The notes beneath the pieces are model-generated. The model was not told the origin of the DNA, ran no database searches, and saw only the letters and a list, made by a program, of their open reading frames with translations. From Celoporthe dispersa (Eukaryota > Ascomycota > Sordariomycetes > Diaporthales > Cryphonectriaceae): a DNA stretch of 64,000 bases. This document shows positions 40,463 to 53,609 of the stretch, piece by piece. The position numbers were made by a program, and so were the translations under genes. Location: contig WAID01000004.1 in assembly GCA_016584495.1 (NCBI GenBank), positions 930,001 through 994,000 of the forward strand, in the 5' to 3' direction. Each line of letters begins with the position of its first letter. The stretch's first letter is position 1.

Positions 40463-41990
40463 TGCTAGTGTTATAACTCATCCAATATGCAGGTCATGAA
40501 GTCAGCTACACTAAGGTTACTCGGAACGAACTTTCTGAAACCGAGAGTTCAACACTCTATCCTGTGCGAGGGCCAGTGAGTCACTGGCCTGGAGCCGTGC
40601 ACGGCCCTGCCAGCCAGCAGCCACCACTTAGATAGCCTCAGCCAAATTAGCTGGCAGACTCTCTTTCTTTCCTTCTCTTCTGTAGCGCATATGTTATGAC
40701 CCATCCAACATGCAGATCACGACAGGGAAATAGCACAGTACCCAAGCTACCCAGAACAGACCTCCAGAAGCTGAGAGTCTAACACTCTAATACAAACTCA
40801 CAAATAGAACAGGATTACATAATCTAGGATATTATAACTCATCCAACATACAGGTCACAACAGGAAAATGGCACAGCACCCAAGCTACTCGGAACAGATC
40901 TTCAGGAGCCGAGAGTCTAACACTCTAATGCAGACCTACAAATAGAACAGGATTATATAATCCAGGATTAGGATTTGGATCGATAGGACTATCGTTAGTC
41001 TCTTTGATACTATCTTAGATCGAAACAATTAGCTTCGATTTTATCAATTCAGAATTAAAAAGCTAGATATATAAGAATATATTTATTACTAGTAACTAGA
41101 TTTAGTATATAGCTTTTCAATTATCAATCTAAATATTATTTCTGATATAAATAATAGCTTTATTACTAGTAATATATTATAAAGATATTCAAATATTTCC
41201 AATATTTATTTAAATTATACTTTAATATTGCTCTTATTAGTATAAACTCTTTATATACTTATTGAATGCTCAAATTATAGCAATGCTTATTATATTTTGA
41301 TAATTCTTATTTAAGAATAGTATAATAAGCACTGCTGTAGCCTGAATATTCAATAAGTACACAAAAAGATTTATATTAGCATATAATGAGCACTGCTATA
41401 GCTTGAGCATTCAACAAGTATACAAAGAGTTTATACTCATAAGAGCGATATCAAAGTATAATCCAAATAAATATCGGAAATATTTGAGTATCTTTGCAAT
41501 ATATTACTAGCAGTAAAGACTATTACTATAATATAAATAATATTTAGATTGATAATTAAAGAGCTATATATTGAATCTATCTAATAATAATAAATATATT
41601 TTTATATATCCAACTTTTCAATCCTAAACTAATAAAATCAAAGCTAATTATTTTAATCTAAAATAGCATCGAAAAGACTAATGTTATGACCCATCCAATA
41701 TACAGATCACAATAGAGAAATGGCACAGCACCCAGGCTACTCGGAACAGATTTTCAAAAGCCGAGAGTCCAATACTCTAATGCAGATCCACAAAAGGAAC
41801 AGGATTACATAATCTAAGATTAGAGTATAGATATTATGACCCATCCAACATGCAGGTCACGATAGGGAAATAGCACAGCACTCAAGCTACCCGGAACAAA
41901 CCTTTAAGAACCAAGAGTTCAATACTCTAATACAAACCCATAAATATGCCAAGATTACATAATCCAGGATTAGGATTATAGATTGATAGA
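40463..41990. mobile_element. Nest of LTR fragments, some inverted
   Basis: At least five pieces of the same LTR family. Plus-strand 5' ends start at 40,463, 40,691, 40,834, 41,682 and 41,831, each opening (TG)TTAT(G/A)AC(C/T)CATCCAA. The 40,834 copy runs on to an LTR 3' end near 41,310, and at 41,325 a reverse-strand copy begins (TAATAAGCACTGC). The two form a large inverted repeat. Several copies are AT-shifted relative to the solo LTR, consistent with RIP. The short element at 40,561-40,690 is inserted between pieces. Confidence 0.75.
40561..40690. mobile_element. Second copy of the ~130-bp non-autonomous element
   Basis: Shares with 13,673-13,822 the opening TGTGCGAGGGCCAGTGAGTC, a middle with GATAGCCTCAGC and GCTGGC, the pyrimidine-rich TCTTTCTTTCCTTCTC tract and the end GTAGCGC. 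It interrupts an LTR fragment after AACACTCTAT. Two locations with a shared body and different flanks indicate mobility. Confidence 0.65.
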
Positions 41991-42022
41991 ATCGATATTA
42001 ATCTAGTAGGATTAATAAGCGG

Positions 42023-42160
42023 TCAGGGTCAGGGTCAGGGTTAGGGTCAGGGTTAGGGTCAGGGTTAGGGTCAGGGTCAGGGTCAGGGTTAGGGTCAGGG
42101 TTAGGGTCAGGGTCAGGGTCAGGGTTAGGGTCAGGGTCAGGGTTAGGGTCAGGGTTAGGG
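42023..42160 (+). repeat. Interstitial telomere-like array, 23 hexamers of TTAGGG/TCAGGG
   Basis: Twenty-three uninterrupted T(T/C)AGGG hexamers, by my count 8 TTAGGG and 15 TCAGGG, and no two TTAGGG adjacent. TTAGGG is the telomere repeat of most filamentous ascomycetes. The G-rich strand reads left to right, the orientation expected if the left segment once ended here. The array lies between the LTR nest and the GA microsatellite, at the point where AT-rich accessory DNA gives way to GC-rich core DNA. Confidence 0.9.
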
Positions 42161-42972
<812 letters not shown>

Positions 42973-45752
42973 TCACCATGTGTCAGGCCCAAAGCGACCA
43001 CCCTCAGGCACGGTATTGTACGAGCAGGCCTGCCAGTCACAGCCCTGCTTGTACACCTCTGTGCCCCACCATCTAAAGTTCTTGGTCACGCCGGGGTAGA
43101 TAAACCCGAAGAAGACGATCACGATGCCAAAGGCCAGGCCCGAGTCGAGCGCCGCGCTCAGGGTCATGGTGTACTTAGCCCACCACGCCTGTGCGCGGTT
43201 CTTGATGAGGTAGTTGAAGACGTAGCACACGACCGCCCACACCGAGAAGTTGAGGCCCGTCGCCGGCGGGATCCAGCTCAGCGACCCCAGCAGCACCGGC
43301 AGGTTGATCTTGCGCACGATGCTGTGCTTCCTGTTGCGGCCGTAAAGTACAGCGGGATCGGTGCGATCGCGCCGATCAGGAAGCACCACACCAGCGGTCG
43401 GTACGTCGCGCCGACGCCAAAGAACTCGCTCGGGCCGACCACGCCCCAGAGGATGGAGCCGTTGAAGTGCACCGCGCCAGCGGGCAGGTGAAGCCGTTGA
43501 TCGCCTCGCTCGTGCAGATGCCCGGGACGTGGGCAAACATCCAGTTCAGCACGCCGATCTGGGTCAGCGACGAGATGATGGTCGCCACCATCTGGACCCA
43601 GAAGAGGGTGCGCGGCGGTCTTCATGTAGTGGCCGAGCTTCAGGTCTGCCGCGAACTTGACGCCCTGGGCCGACGAGATGTACCCGTACGTGACGAAGAC
43701 CATGTTGGCGACCGGCCGCCCGGGGAAGACGGCGCCGCAGACCAGCTGGCAGATGAGGTAGATGCTGCTGTGCTGGTTCGTGACCGCCATGATGATGCCG
43801 ATGGGGATGAAGAGGACCGTGCAGATCCCCAGGGCCAGCAGCAGCCCGTACCACGGCAGGTGCACCGGGTAGTACTCCACGACAAAGATGCCCACCATCA
43901 GCATGGTGACAAAGGTAAGCAGGTACCATGTCATCGGCGCGTCCTTGTACCTCTTCATCATCGGTTGTGCACGTCCTCCCGCATCATCAGGTCCTCGGGG
44001 TTGAAGTTTGGGAGGTTCCGGCGCTGTCTGGTGCCCGGCTGTGATGTCCTCCTGCGGAGGTCCTCGGGCTCGTCCGAGAGCGGCTGGTACGCGGCCTGCG
44101 GCTCCTCCCTGGCCTCCTGCAGCGATCGCTTCCACTGGTTCATGATGTCCCTCCCGTGCCAGCATGCGGTATGCGTGAGCAGCGCCGCGAGCCCGGCAAA
44201 CTGCACACCGTAGCTGAGGACATACGTGACCGGCAGGAAGACCCTGCTGTAGCTGCGGTATGCCGCCCGGTCAAACACAAAGTCCTTGGTCAGGATCCTG
44301 CTGACGTCGTAGACCTTGCCTGTGTTGTCAAAGACGGCCGCCGACACCATCGGCATGTAGGACGAGTACAGCCAGTTGCTGTAGTAGGCAATCGGGGCCA
44401 CGATCCACATCACGATGACCAGGCCGCCAAAGACGTTCACCGCGGCCCAGAAGGGTGTGAGCAGGGGGGCTCCCCGATGCAGGCAATTGGGCCCAGTCGA
44501 ACGTCACCGGGAACAGGCCCAGGCCGGAGCTGACACCAAAGAGGTTGGCGACCACGACGCTCTTGGGCGCGAACCAGGTGATGACGTTGAAGTAGCTGAG
44601 GGCCGGCATCAGCAGGCCCGGAAGAAGTAGAAGAGGAACGCCGTGGTCCAGACGATGTAGAAAACTTCCACCGGCTGATGCGCCACCCGTCTGCCGGCTT
44701 GTTCTCCTCCTTGTGCAGCGTTGTGAACATGGCCGCAGACATGAGCGTGCTGGGCCAGATCATGCCGCTCGGCCGCACGAGGAAGCGCCTGGTGAGGCCG
44801 GCAAAGGCGTAGCCTAGGATCTGCGTGGATAGCGTTAGGAGTAGCTGGTAGACGATGCTGGCCTCCTGGTGGTAGAACTGTGTCTGCTCGACGATCACGT
44901 CGGTGGCAAAGGCAAAGCCAAAGGAGACATTGCTGCTGACGTAGACGCAGGCATGCTCCTTCTCGTTCCACCGGCCCTGTGCAAGCCAGAGCCGGAGGCG
45001 CCCGAGCCGCCCCCGTGGTGTCGACCTCAGGACGGGAACGCCGTCGGCCGAAGGGTCGACGGCCGCTGGCCCGTGGTAAGAACACCGTCGACAAAGTCTT
45101 CCGGGGTCATCTCGGCGCTTAAGGGCTAGGTCCCACAGCAGGCCGAGAGGGTGGACGAGTAATAACGCTATGACTGGTGTGATGGACACACTGGGGTATC
45201 TCAGGAAAAGAAAAGATTTGTTGATGACCCGAGGATGGAGAACAGGACGCTTAGGGTCCACATCCGGGGTGTTGATATGGACAGGGTCGTGTTGTCAAAG
45301 GGTGCGACAGACGCCCGGACCTGAGGGTATGGGGAGTTGTCTGGTGGATCCTCGTCGTCGTCGTCTGGCGGGAGCGAGACACCGGCGCCCTCATCATCGT
45401 CCCCGTCGCTATCGACACTCTTTGGGTCCTCGAGGACGTCACCGGCCAGGGATGACTCGACGACGCCGAAGCGCCCCTCTATCCCACCAGAGACCGTCGT
45501 GTTTGCCAGCTCTTCTGTGGACCGTGCTGCCAGCCTACCGGACCTCGTCTTCTGCAGCGACGACGTGGACCTGCTCGGCATCGTGACCCCGTTTGCAGTG
45601 CTGTCGCCGTCGCCGTCGCCCTCGCCACTCTCGGTCCCATCCTCGGATGTGTCCGGAGTGCCCGACGTCCCGAGAGGCACGGCGCCGTAGGCTGACGGCC
45701 TGAAGCTCGGCGAGGAGCGCAGGAAGGGTGGCGCCTTGTTTAGCAGCTGCAT
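42973..45752 (-). CDS. OPT-family oligopeptide transporter, frame broken by small indels
   Basis: Proton-coupled importer of small peptides at the plasma membrane. The minus-strand start at 45752 opens a ~125-residue acidic, Ser-rich cytosolic tail. The OPT hallmark NSPYPQVRASVAPFDN follows, then SISTPRMWTLSVLFSILGSS and, in the next frame, LRYPSVSITPVIALLLVHPLG. Further blocks are NEKEHACVYVSSNVSFGFAF, PSGMIWPSTLMSAAMFTTLH, YFNVITWFAPKSVVVANLFG, WGVVGPSEFFGVGATY and GLNFSVWAVVCYVFNYLIKN. The end is VYKQGCDWQACSYNTVPEGG with the stop at 42973. Length and order match full OPT proteins. About six frame changes occur, for example TTTTCC-TGAGATACC near 45,203. Each can be repaired by one base in a short homopolymer, so the gene is probably intact in the living genome. 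Confidence 0.85.
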
Positions 45753-47997
45753 AGGGACGTCGTCGGCGGTGGTGGTATCTTGGGCTGTATCGGTGCCCTG
45801 CGGGCCTGGGTATGCTGAGCGGTAGAGAGACTCGAACGCCGTGCCATGTGTGACGACAGGAGAGGCATCAGGAGGCGCAGGAGGCAGAGAAGGCTCGTCG
45901 GTTTTGAGGTCGGACAGGGCGTGGTCGGACGGGTGAGATGAGCCTGAAAGAGCAGGCGGCGGAGCGGCCCACTGTGATGGAGGGTGCGAGTGCGTGGGGC
46001 GAGGATTACGGGCTGCAGTGGGAACTGTGCCAGGAACAGAGGAGACAGGCAGGCGACCCCCAGGATGGTGTGGGTGGTGGTGGTGCTGGTGGTGACGAGA
46101 GCCGCTCGGGCTGAGCTGGAAGCCGAGCGTGACTGGGATGAGGAGGATGGGGTCTGTTTCTGACGGACGAGGGGTCGGGCGGCGTGGCCTGAGTGGCTGT
46201 GAGCAGCCTCGTCGCCCACCGGGTCGCCTGCTGGTGGGGGTCCGGAGGAGGAGGAGGGGGAACGGGCACGACCTGCTGCTGCTTGATGCGGCTTCATAAG
46301 CGACAAGCCCACAGCGCCGGGCAACTGACGACTGGAAAGATCTAATCTGATCCGGTGATATGATGATCTAGCATGGGACGCCCCACCGGAGGACAGGTGC
46401 GCGCATGGGCAGGGGGCGAGAGGCGCAGGACGGTGGATGTCGCAAGGACCAAGAGACCCAGGAGAGAGCGGGCTAGTCGTAGCAGGTGGCACGAGGCCTG
46501 CGCAGAGAGATTCTTTTTCTTCTTTTTGCGAGGAGCCAAGATGTTGTCTGCGCGGCTGACCTGAGAGAGTTTCGGCAGTCTGCAGGTAGAAATGATGGAC
46601 AGGTTGACGGTCAAAGTGGACACCCCATCCACCCACACGCCGTGCCACCCACCCCAGAGAGAGTCGACGAGACCGAAAAAACGAGGAAGGGGGCCGCGTG
46701 GGCGACCAGACGGTGTACCGTGGTACAAGAAAGGTGCGTGGACCGGAGCCGACCTGCAGGCCTCGCTCGACCTATGCTAGCCGCGACCAGGATTCGGAAC
46801 GAGGCGAGAGAAGACTGCAGCCTGTAGTGCTACTGCATGTACCATACATAGTATGACGGAAGGGGGTCGATGGGCCTGTGTAGCCTGCCGTAGAGGGGCA
46901 GAGGGCCTAGCGCCTGTGGTGGTTGCACAGAGGGAAGTGGCAGAAGCCAGGACGTGCCCAGAGGAGAAGGCCAGAGGGGGCAAAGAAAGGAAAAAAAGAA
47001 AAAAAAGATTGGCACGCAAGAAGGATTGCAGGTTTTGGTGGGTACTGCTGCAGAAAGGTGATGATAGCCAGGTGATAGCCAATGCATGGTGGAAACGTGG
47101 GTTAGAAGATGTTTTCGGGTAAGTGGAAAGCCGGTTTTTCTTTCTTGGTTTTTTTCTTTCTTTCCTTTTCTGGATTTAGCAGTTTTCCCGCTACCAAGTC
47201 GCCGAGTCAAGCTGAAGAGTCGCTGAGATCTCGAGGCTCTATTTTCTCTTCTGGATACACTCCAAAATGCCAGCAGAGACAACCCCAGGGCGCCTCTAGG
47301 AAATGCCGGCGGCAACAGCGCACAGCAAGGACGCTTCTCACGACAGGGAACCCCAAACATGCACGATCACAAGAGTGCGTCATGCCGCATGCAGCATAGA
47401 CCACAGGATGGCCCAGCAGATGCCCTCAGGGCCCAGGGGCAGCGGGATGGCCCTCTCTCTGGTCACTCAAGATCTGATAAGATATCCAGAACCAAACTTT
47501 AAACCTTGCTCCGTGGGCTGTTCCTCCACAGATGAACAAGAGGGCCCGAGCTTTTTATGAGTGCCGAGTGATCTCTTCATGAGATCTGCCTGGCATCCAA
47601 CAGCCGTCAGGTGCTTTTAGGTGCGGTTGCCCAAAGAAATCTCCCAACAGGGTCATCTGCTCATCAGCTGACGGAGGTACCGCAACAAAGACGGTGGAGT
47701 CTGGACGCCCATAAAAAAATTCAGGGCATAAATTTCAATTTGCGCTCTTGCCGCTACGATATTATACTTCCAAGGCCTTTTCCGACCCAGGCCTTAGCCT
47801 TGTGGACACAGGAGCGCACGCCAGGAGAGACAGAGAGAGAGAGAGAGAGGGCGCTCTGCTATCGCCCAGCCCTACGGACCCCGATCTTGATGCCTTGCAG
47901 GAGCCGGCGCTTTTGACCCTGCGATCTCGGCGCCGTCCGCCCTGGCCTGTCTTCACCGCCACCTTGAATTTCTTGCTACATCCACGCCGTCGCACAG
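45753..47997. other. Long divergent intergenic region
   Basis: A 2.2-kb GC-rich stretch between the minus-strand transporter and the plus-strand cyclo-ligase, so it contains both promoters. Long frames (for example 45,740-46,648 minus) are compositional and have no family features. Includes a short (GA)n tract near 47,826-47,850. Confidence 0.5.
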
Positions 47998-48813
47998 ATG
48001 AGCGGCGAGGAGCTAGAGATGAACGCCGCCCTGTCTGCCGCAAAGCAACAGCTGCGGTCTGCCATGAAGCAGAGACTGGCTGCCCTCCCGCAGGAGTCCA
48101 TAAAGGAGCAGAGTACGTATTCCAGACCAGGCGGAAGTACCTTGCCGGCACTGAGTAAGCAATCTGTTCCATCTAGGCCATGCCATCCACCAGGCCCTGT
48201 TGGGCTTCAAGCCCTACGTCGACGCAGGTCGCATCAGCGTGTTTCTGTCCATGCCCTCGGCGGAGGTCCAGACGGACGAGGTCGTGAGGCATGCGCTCGC
48301 CTCGGGAAAGCACGTGTTCGTCCCCTACCTGCACAGGTCGCCCTTCCCATCAAACCCGGACATACCTTCCAGGGTCATGGATATGGTGCGGCTGAAAGAT
48401 GTTGAGGACTATGAGTCCCTCAGGAGGGACAGATGGGGCATCCCAAGCATAGATCCCGCCACTGTTCACCAGAGACAGAGGATACTGGGCGGTCCTGATG
48501 AGCACCAGTCTGAGGAGGCGATCCTGGATCTCATCCTGATGCCGGGTGTGGCTTTCGATCTTGCCCCCGCTCAAACGAGATCAGGCGGATGGGACATGGA
48601 AGGGGTTTCTATGATTTATTTCTCGAACGGTATGCTGAGAAGCTGGAGGGCTTAGGCGTGAAGAGACCTTCAGTATCGCTCTACGGCCTGGGCCTCAGAG
48701 AGCAGTTCCTGTCCTCCGGGAACGAAGAGGTCCCTGTTGGACCTCTGGACCAGCCTCTCCATGGGCTGATATTGGGGGATGGGAAAACAGTCGTACCAGA
48801 TCAGATAGACTGA
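47998..48813 (+). CDS. FAU1: 5-formyltetrahydrofolate cyclo-ligase (MTHFS)
   Basis: ATP-dependent enzyme turning 5-formyl-THF into 5,10-methenyl-THF in one-carbon metabolism. ATG 47998 starts MSGEELEMNAALSAAKQQLR. A 64-bp intron (48,113-48,176, GTACGT...ATCTAG) joins KEQ-S to HAIHQALLGFKPYVDAGR. VFLSMPSAEVQTDEV, VRHALASGKHVFVPYLHR and WGIPSIDPAT follow. The ATP/folate-loop motif GHGRGFYDLFLERY is present but in a shifted frame relative to the preceding AILDLILMPGVAFD. One base lost near 48,580-48,590 (GGCGGATGGG) explains it. The end is GKTVVPDQID. About 250 residues, normal for the fungal enzyme. The break in this near-universal enzyme is most likely a sequence error. Confidence 0.88.
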
Positions 48814-49010
48814 ATCCTCATTCCAAAGCACCGCCGCCCTCCCTCCCCTTTCCCCCTTTCCCGGGCCTTTCTTCAGAACTCTTAGACCGCACATGGTGGT
48901 CGATGATATGGGCATCCAACTTTCTCTTTCGTCACCGTGTTCCTCGAAATCACATGCTGCGCAGGCTTCCGACGCTCAAACTCTTGCTCCCTGTCTCGCA
49001 TTGTGTAGAA

Positions 49011-49424
49011 CTAGCCCGACACACTCTGGATCAGAGACACATTGTCGCCCTTCAGCAGGATTTGGCCTAGTTCCTCCGCGTCTCCTTGTCGTTCGCCTTC
49101 GTCACCTGCCGCACCTCGACCGCATCGTCAATCTGTTCGTGCACCACGGTCAGCCAAGGAAGCGCAATCTAGCCGGGGAAGGGTCACTAACCACCAGGTT
49201 CATAAACTCATCAAACCCTCGGATCTTTCCCTCGATGCGGATAGCAAGCTGATCAGAGGAATGCAGGTCAGTGGTATTACTCGTAGTATTCCGGGGTTTT
49301 GGCGGAGATATACCTGCTCGTATAGCCAGATCTGTACGGTTGAGTGCTGCTGGAGCAGCTTGAAGATGAAGTTGATCGGGGGCAGAAGAACGCGACGGCC
49401 ACCGCCGCCTCCTCGTCCAGTCAT
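49011..49424 (-). CDS. SME1: Small nuclear ribonucleoprotein SmE
   Basis: Core Sm-ring subunit of spliceosomal snRNPs, acting in the nucleus. Exons 49424-49314, 49248-49192 and 49132-49011. Introns of 65 bp (GTATAT...GATCAG) and 59 bp (GTTAGT...GAACAG) give in-frame joins. The product reads MTGRGGGGGRRVLLPPINFI, then QQHSTVQIWLYEQ, LAIRIEGKIRGFDEFMNLV (Sm1 motif) and IDDAVEVRQVTKANDKETRR. The Sm2 end LGQILLKGDNVSLIQSV follows only if one C is restored at AACTAGGCC near 49,060; as written, TAG stops translation there. Loss in this essential gene points to a base-call error. Divergent from the importin gene. Confidence 0.9.
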
Positions 49425-50312
49425 GATCGCGGTGGTTCGGCTGACGGAGATAGAAATGAGGCTTCAGAGGTGGAACTATGGACCGGTCGAGCTGTGATGT
49501 CTGCAAATTCTGTGTCGATTGGTGTCGTTCGGGCAGGTTGGTCCTTGCGGCGCGAGGAATCTTGAGCCCTGATGCCGCGCGCTGCGGTCGCGAATTCGCA
49601 GAGCTTCTTCAGTTGGGCGGCTTAGTTGCCTGCCGGGGCTGCCAGCGCTATGACAACCCTTGCACGCCCAGGCGCAGCCTCGAACTCTTCCCGGTTCTTC
49701 AACACAGAAAAAAATCCACAAATGCTATTAGGATTAGACAGTCTGTGTTCACATACAAAGCAGAAATCATGAAAGGCTATTTGAGCTTTCCGATTTTTTT
49801 CGTGTTAGGATGTTAAAAAAAAAGGTTTATATTATTTGCCATATGTAAATTCAGGCCGCCGCCCTTTCAAGGACTTGTTCCTGTCATCTGACAGGGGACA
49901 GGGATGTTTTGCAGCCCAAGTTGGCAGCTGTTCTGCCGCTGTGGGCGGATCGTTAGTGAGCCTTGAATTTCCTAACTGACGTTTGTTCGCTGCTGTAGGA
50001 GGGCATTTTGCTTCTCTCTCAAAAACATCAGATATCGGTTTGGCGAATCAACCTGCCAACAGGCCTTCCTTCCTTCGCTTTCTCACCACATAATACTCAT
50101 CGTACTCAGCACCCTCGACGCCAGCCTGGGGTAGCACTTACTGTGCAGCGACATCAGGCCTCGACCGAATTCCCGCTCTGCCCTGCGCGCCCCTCTCTCC
50201 CTCAGGCAGCCTTGCTGCTCCCCGCGTCACAAATCCCCAGACCTCCACCGCCGCCCCTACTGTCCGACCCTCCTCCTGACGGCTTCGAGTGTCGCACGCG
50301 CAACAGATCAAG
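49425..50312. other. Divergent intergenic region
   Basis: About 0.9 kb between SmE (minus) and the importin (plus), containing both promoters. CT-rich sequence precedes the importin start. No other gene was recognised. Confidence 0.5.
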
Positions 50313-53300
50313 ATGGCTGCGAATGGCGCCTCCGACTCCTTCGCCCTAGAGACGATTCTGGCGGCCATGACGACCATGCGCGGCGGGGAGCCTGACAAGA
50401 AGAAAGCTGCGATGGACTACCTCGGCAAGTTCCAAAAATCGGTAAGGAGGATCGTCTGCGCTGGTAGCTCTCGCCCGGCCATGATCAGATAGCTAATGCC
50501 TGTTGTCTCTCTCTTTCTCTCCTTAGAATAATGCCTGGACGACGACCCTTACCATCCTCCAATCGAGCGCCGACGCCGAAGCCTCACTGTTCGCCGCGAC
50601 AACGCTGAAGGAAAGGTACATACTGCGTGGAGGTGGAAACACTGATCGTACCGTACATCAGAGCCGGGCTGACTGTTCCTGACCAGATCACCTATGACCT
50701 GGCCACCCAGGTTCCTGAGGGCGACTGGCCCGCTCTCCGTGACCAGCTTCTGCTGCTCCTGAAAAAGTTCGCTGCGGGACCCAGGCCAGTTCGGGTGCAG
50801 CTCTGTGTCTGCCTGGCCATTCTGGCGATACAGATGAGGACCTGGAAGGATGTCTTGCCCACCGTTGTTGCAGCGCTCGGAAGCGACGTGCAGAGCCATG
50901 CAGCCATCCTGGATTTCCTCAGAGTGCTCCCCGAGGAGGTGACCGAAGGCCGCAAGATAAACCTCTCTGTATGTGGATCGCCAGACGACGACCTGAACAC
51001 CCGCCCCGACGACCCTCTCTTGGTAACCTGAAGGACGGTACAATCTCTAATCCGGCTGGAATGACAGGAAGACGAGCTGACGGAGAGAACGACCGAACTG
51101 TTAACCGACAACGCCGAGCAAGTCGTTAATATTCTCATCAACTACGCCCAGACATCAGGTTTGTGATATCTCACCAGAACGCCGCTACAGCTTTTTTTTA
51201 ACAGTTCGACACAGAAGCTGCTGCCCGCAACCCGCAGCTGATGGAATGTATCACCTCATGGCTGCGCGAAGTACCCATTGCCGCTGTGGTCGGCTCTTCC
51301 CTGCTCAATATCGTCATCAACGCTCTGGCAAGCGACGACTGCCTGGAAGCCGCTGCCGACTGTCTTGGGGCGATGTGCCGTGAGACACGGGATGTCGACG
51401 ACAACGTTGAGACTATTCAGATCCTCCTGCCGCGGATAGTTGAGATAAGAGCGCGGATGCAGAAGGCTGCCGATGATGAGGACGTCGAGGCTTTCAGGGC
51501 AGTGACCCGCCTCTTCGCAGAAGCTGGCATCTCCTGGGCCGTGATCATCGCCCGTGAGCCAATACACTTCCGGCCCCTGGTCGAGACCGTCTTGGAATGC
51601 TGCGCAAGAGACAAGGACAGGGACGTGATCGGGCACACGTTCACATTCTGGTACGAGCTGAAGCAGTACGTGGTGCTGGACAAGTACGTCGAGGCCAGGA
51701 TGCAGCTTTACGACGTCTTCGCCAAGCTGGTGGACGTCATCCTCAAGCACCTGCAGTACCCTGAATCTGAGAGCGGAAACGAGCTGGACCTATTCGACGG
51801 AGACCGTGAGGAGGAAGAGAAGTTCCGAGAGTTCAGACATGAGATGGGCGACACGCTGAAGGACTGCTGCGAGGTGTTGGGCATCTCAGACTGCCTGAAC
51901 AAGGTGCTCGAGTCTATCAAGGTCTGGATGCACAAGTATGCCAGCCAGGCCACAGCGGCGTCAGTACCCCACTGGCAAGAACTCGAAGCCCCGGTGTTCG
52001 GCATGCGCGCTCTGGGCCGGATGGTGGACAGGGACGAGAGCACCGTCCTGCCCCAGCTGATGCCGTTGCTGGTGCAGATGCCCAGCCACGAGAAGCTGCG
52101 CTTCGCCACTATCATGGTCTTCGGGCGGTACACCGAGTGGACAGCAGAGCATCCCGAGTTCCTGCAGCCGCAGTTCAACTACATCGTCACCTCGTTCCAG
52201 GCAGACTCCAAGGAGATCATCAGGGCGGCTGCCGTGGCCATCAAGTATTTCTGCACCGACTGCAGAAGCCTGCTGAGTGACCAGGTCATCCAGATGCAGA
52301 CATTCTATGACCAGATCCTCGACAAACTGCCAGAGATCAGCCAAGAGGAGATCACCGAGGAGTTGCCAGCGTGGTGGGCGTGCAGAAGCCCGAGGAGGTC
52401 TACAAGCTCCTGAAGCTGTACTGCGACCCGCTGGTCAACAGGCTGATGGCCAAGGCCAACAAGGCCTCCGCTGACGACAAGGATGACAAGCTGAAGCTGG
52501 CGTTGGCTGGTAAGTACACCCTCGAGCACCTGCCTACCAAAGGCTTCCATTATCTAACGGCCTCCCAGATCACGTCCAGCTGCTTACCCTGTTCGTCCAA
52601 AACGTCGTCCCCATGGTGCCACACGGACAGGAAGACCCGGCAGTCAAGTACTGGCAAGAGGTCTTCCCCGTCTTGTCCACAGTCATGGACAACTTCCTGA
52701 ACTTCCCGCCCATCTGCGAGCGAATTTGCAGGTGTTGGCGGCACATGGTCATCTCATATCGGACCGGCATCACACCCTGCTGCCGCAGCTGGCCAACAAG
52801 CTCGCAGAGGGATTCGCGGCATCGAAACAGGGGGCCTTCCTCTGGGCGTCGAGCGCCATCCTGAGAGAGTTCTCCGAGGACCGCGATCACATCGACCAGA
52901 GCATCCCGGAAAACATATACAAGTTCTTTGAGAACCAGGCGACCAATGTCCTCCGCTTCATGAGCGACATACCGGCCAACGAGCTTCCGGATATAGTCGA
53001 GGACTTCTACCGCCTCCTGACGGACGCGCTTCTCTACTACCCGCAGAAGCTGATCCTGTCGCCTCTCCTGAGCCCGATCCTCCAGGCCGCCGTCTCGTCC
53101 CTGAACTCCCTGGAGCAGCGTGACCCCTGACGGCAACGCTCCACTTCCTGCGCGACCTGCTGAGCTATGGAGGGGCGAACCCTGCCTCATCGAACGTGCA
53201 GCTGGGCCCCGTCGCGCAACAGATCCAGGCCACCGTGAAGCAGCTGCTGGCGACAGAAGGCGAACCACTGGTGAAGGCCATCCTGGCAGGCATGATGATG

Positions 53301-53609
53301 ACGTTCCCTCGGGACTGCTTTGCTGACGGCAGCGGGGTGCTGCTTGAGCTCTTCGCCCTGGTCCCGGCGCAGACAACAACGTGGGTGGAGAGCACCCTCA
53401 AGCTGGCACCCGCAGGCACCGTCACGCCGGAGGAGGCGGCGCGCCTCATCGGCAAGATCAAGGAGAAGCTGTCCGCTACCGACGAGGGAGGTCTGAGACA
53501 GGTCAGGGTGCTGCTCCAGGACTTTACTAATACGTACCGACGGCGGCACGTCGCCCCTAGAGACGGACTGGGCCTGATGGAGGGCAAGAGGTTCCACTTT
53601 GACGGATAG
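50313..53609 (+). CDS. MTR10: Importin-beta family nuclear import receptor, Mtr10 / transportin-3 type
   Basis: HEAT-repeat karyopherin that carries SR-type and mRNA-binding proteins into the nucleus. ATG 50313 starts MAANGASDSFALETILAAMT. Introns: 50,442-50,526; one beginning GTACAT after 50,617 and ending before ITYDLATQVPEGDW; one near 50,968-51,067 ahead of EDELTERTTELLTDNAEQVV; one near 51,160-51,205; and one near 52,510-52,569. Recognisable blocks include WTTTLTILQSSADAEASLFA, PVRVQLCVCLAILAIQM, AFRAVTRLFAEAGISWAVII and EAPVFGMRALGRMVD. The C-terminal end is RRRHVAPRDGLGLMEGKRFH. Four frame changes (about 50,613, 52,365, 52,775 and 53,128) each fall at GGG or CCCC runs one base short. 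Length near 970 residues fits the family. Confidence 0.9.

Noticed and set aside
45740..46648. Long minus-strand open frame upstream of the OPT gene
   Set aside because: Pro/Ser/Arg-rich composition without family features in GC-rich DNA; reads as promoter or leader sequence.
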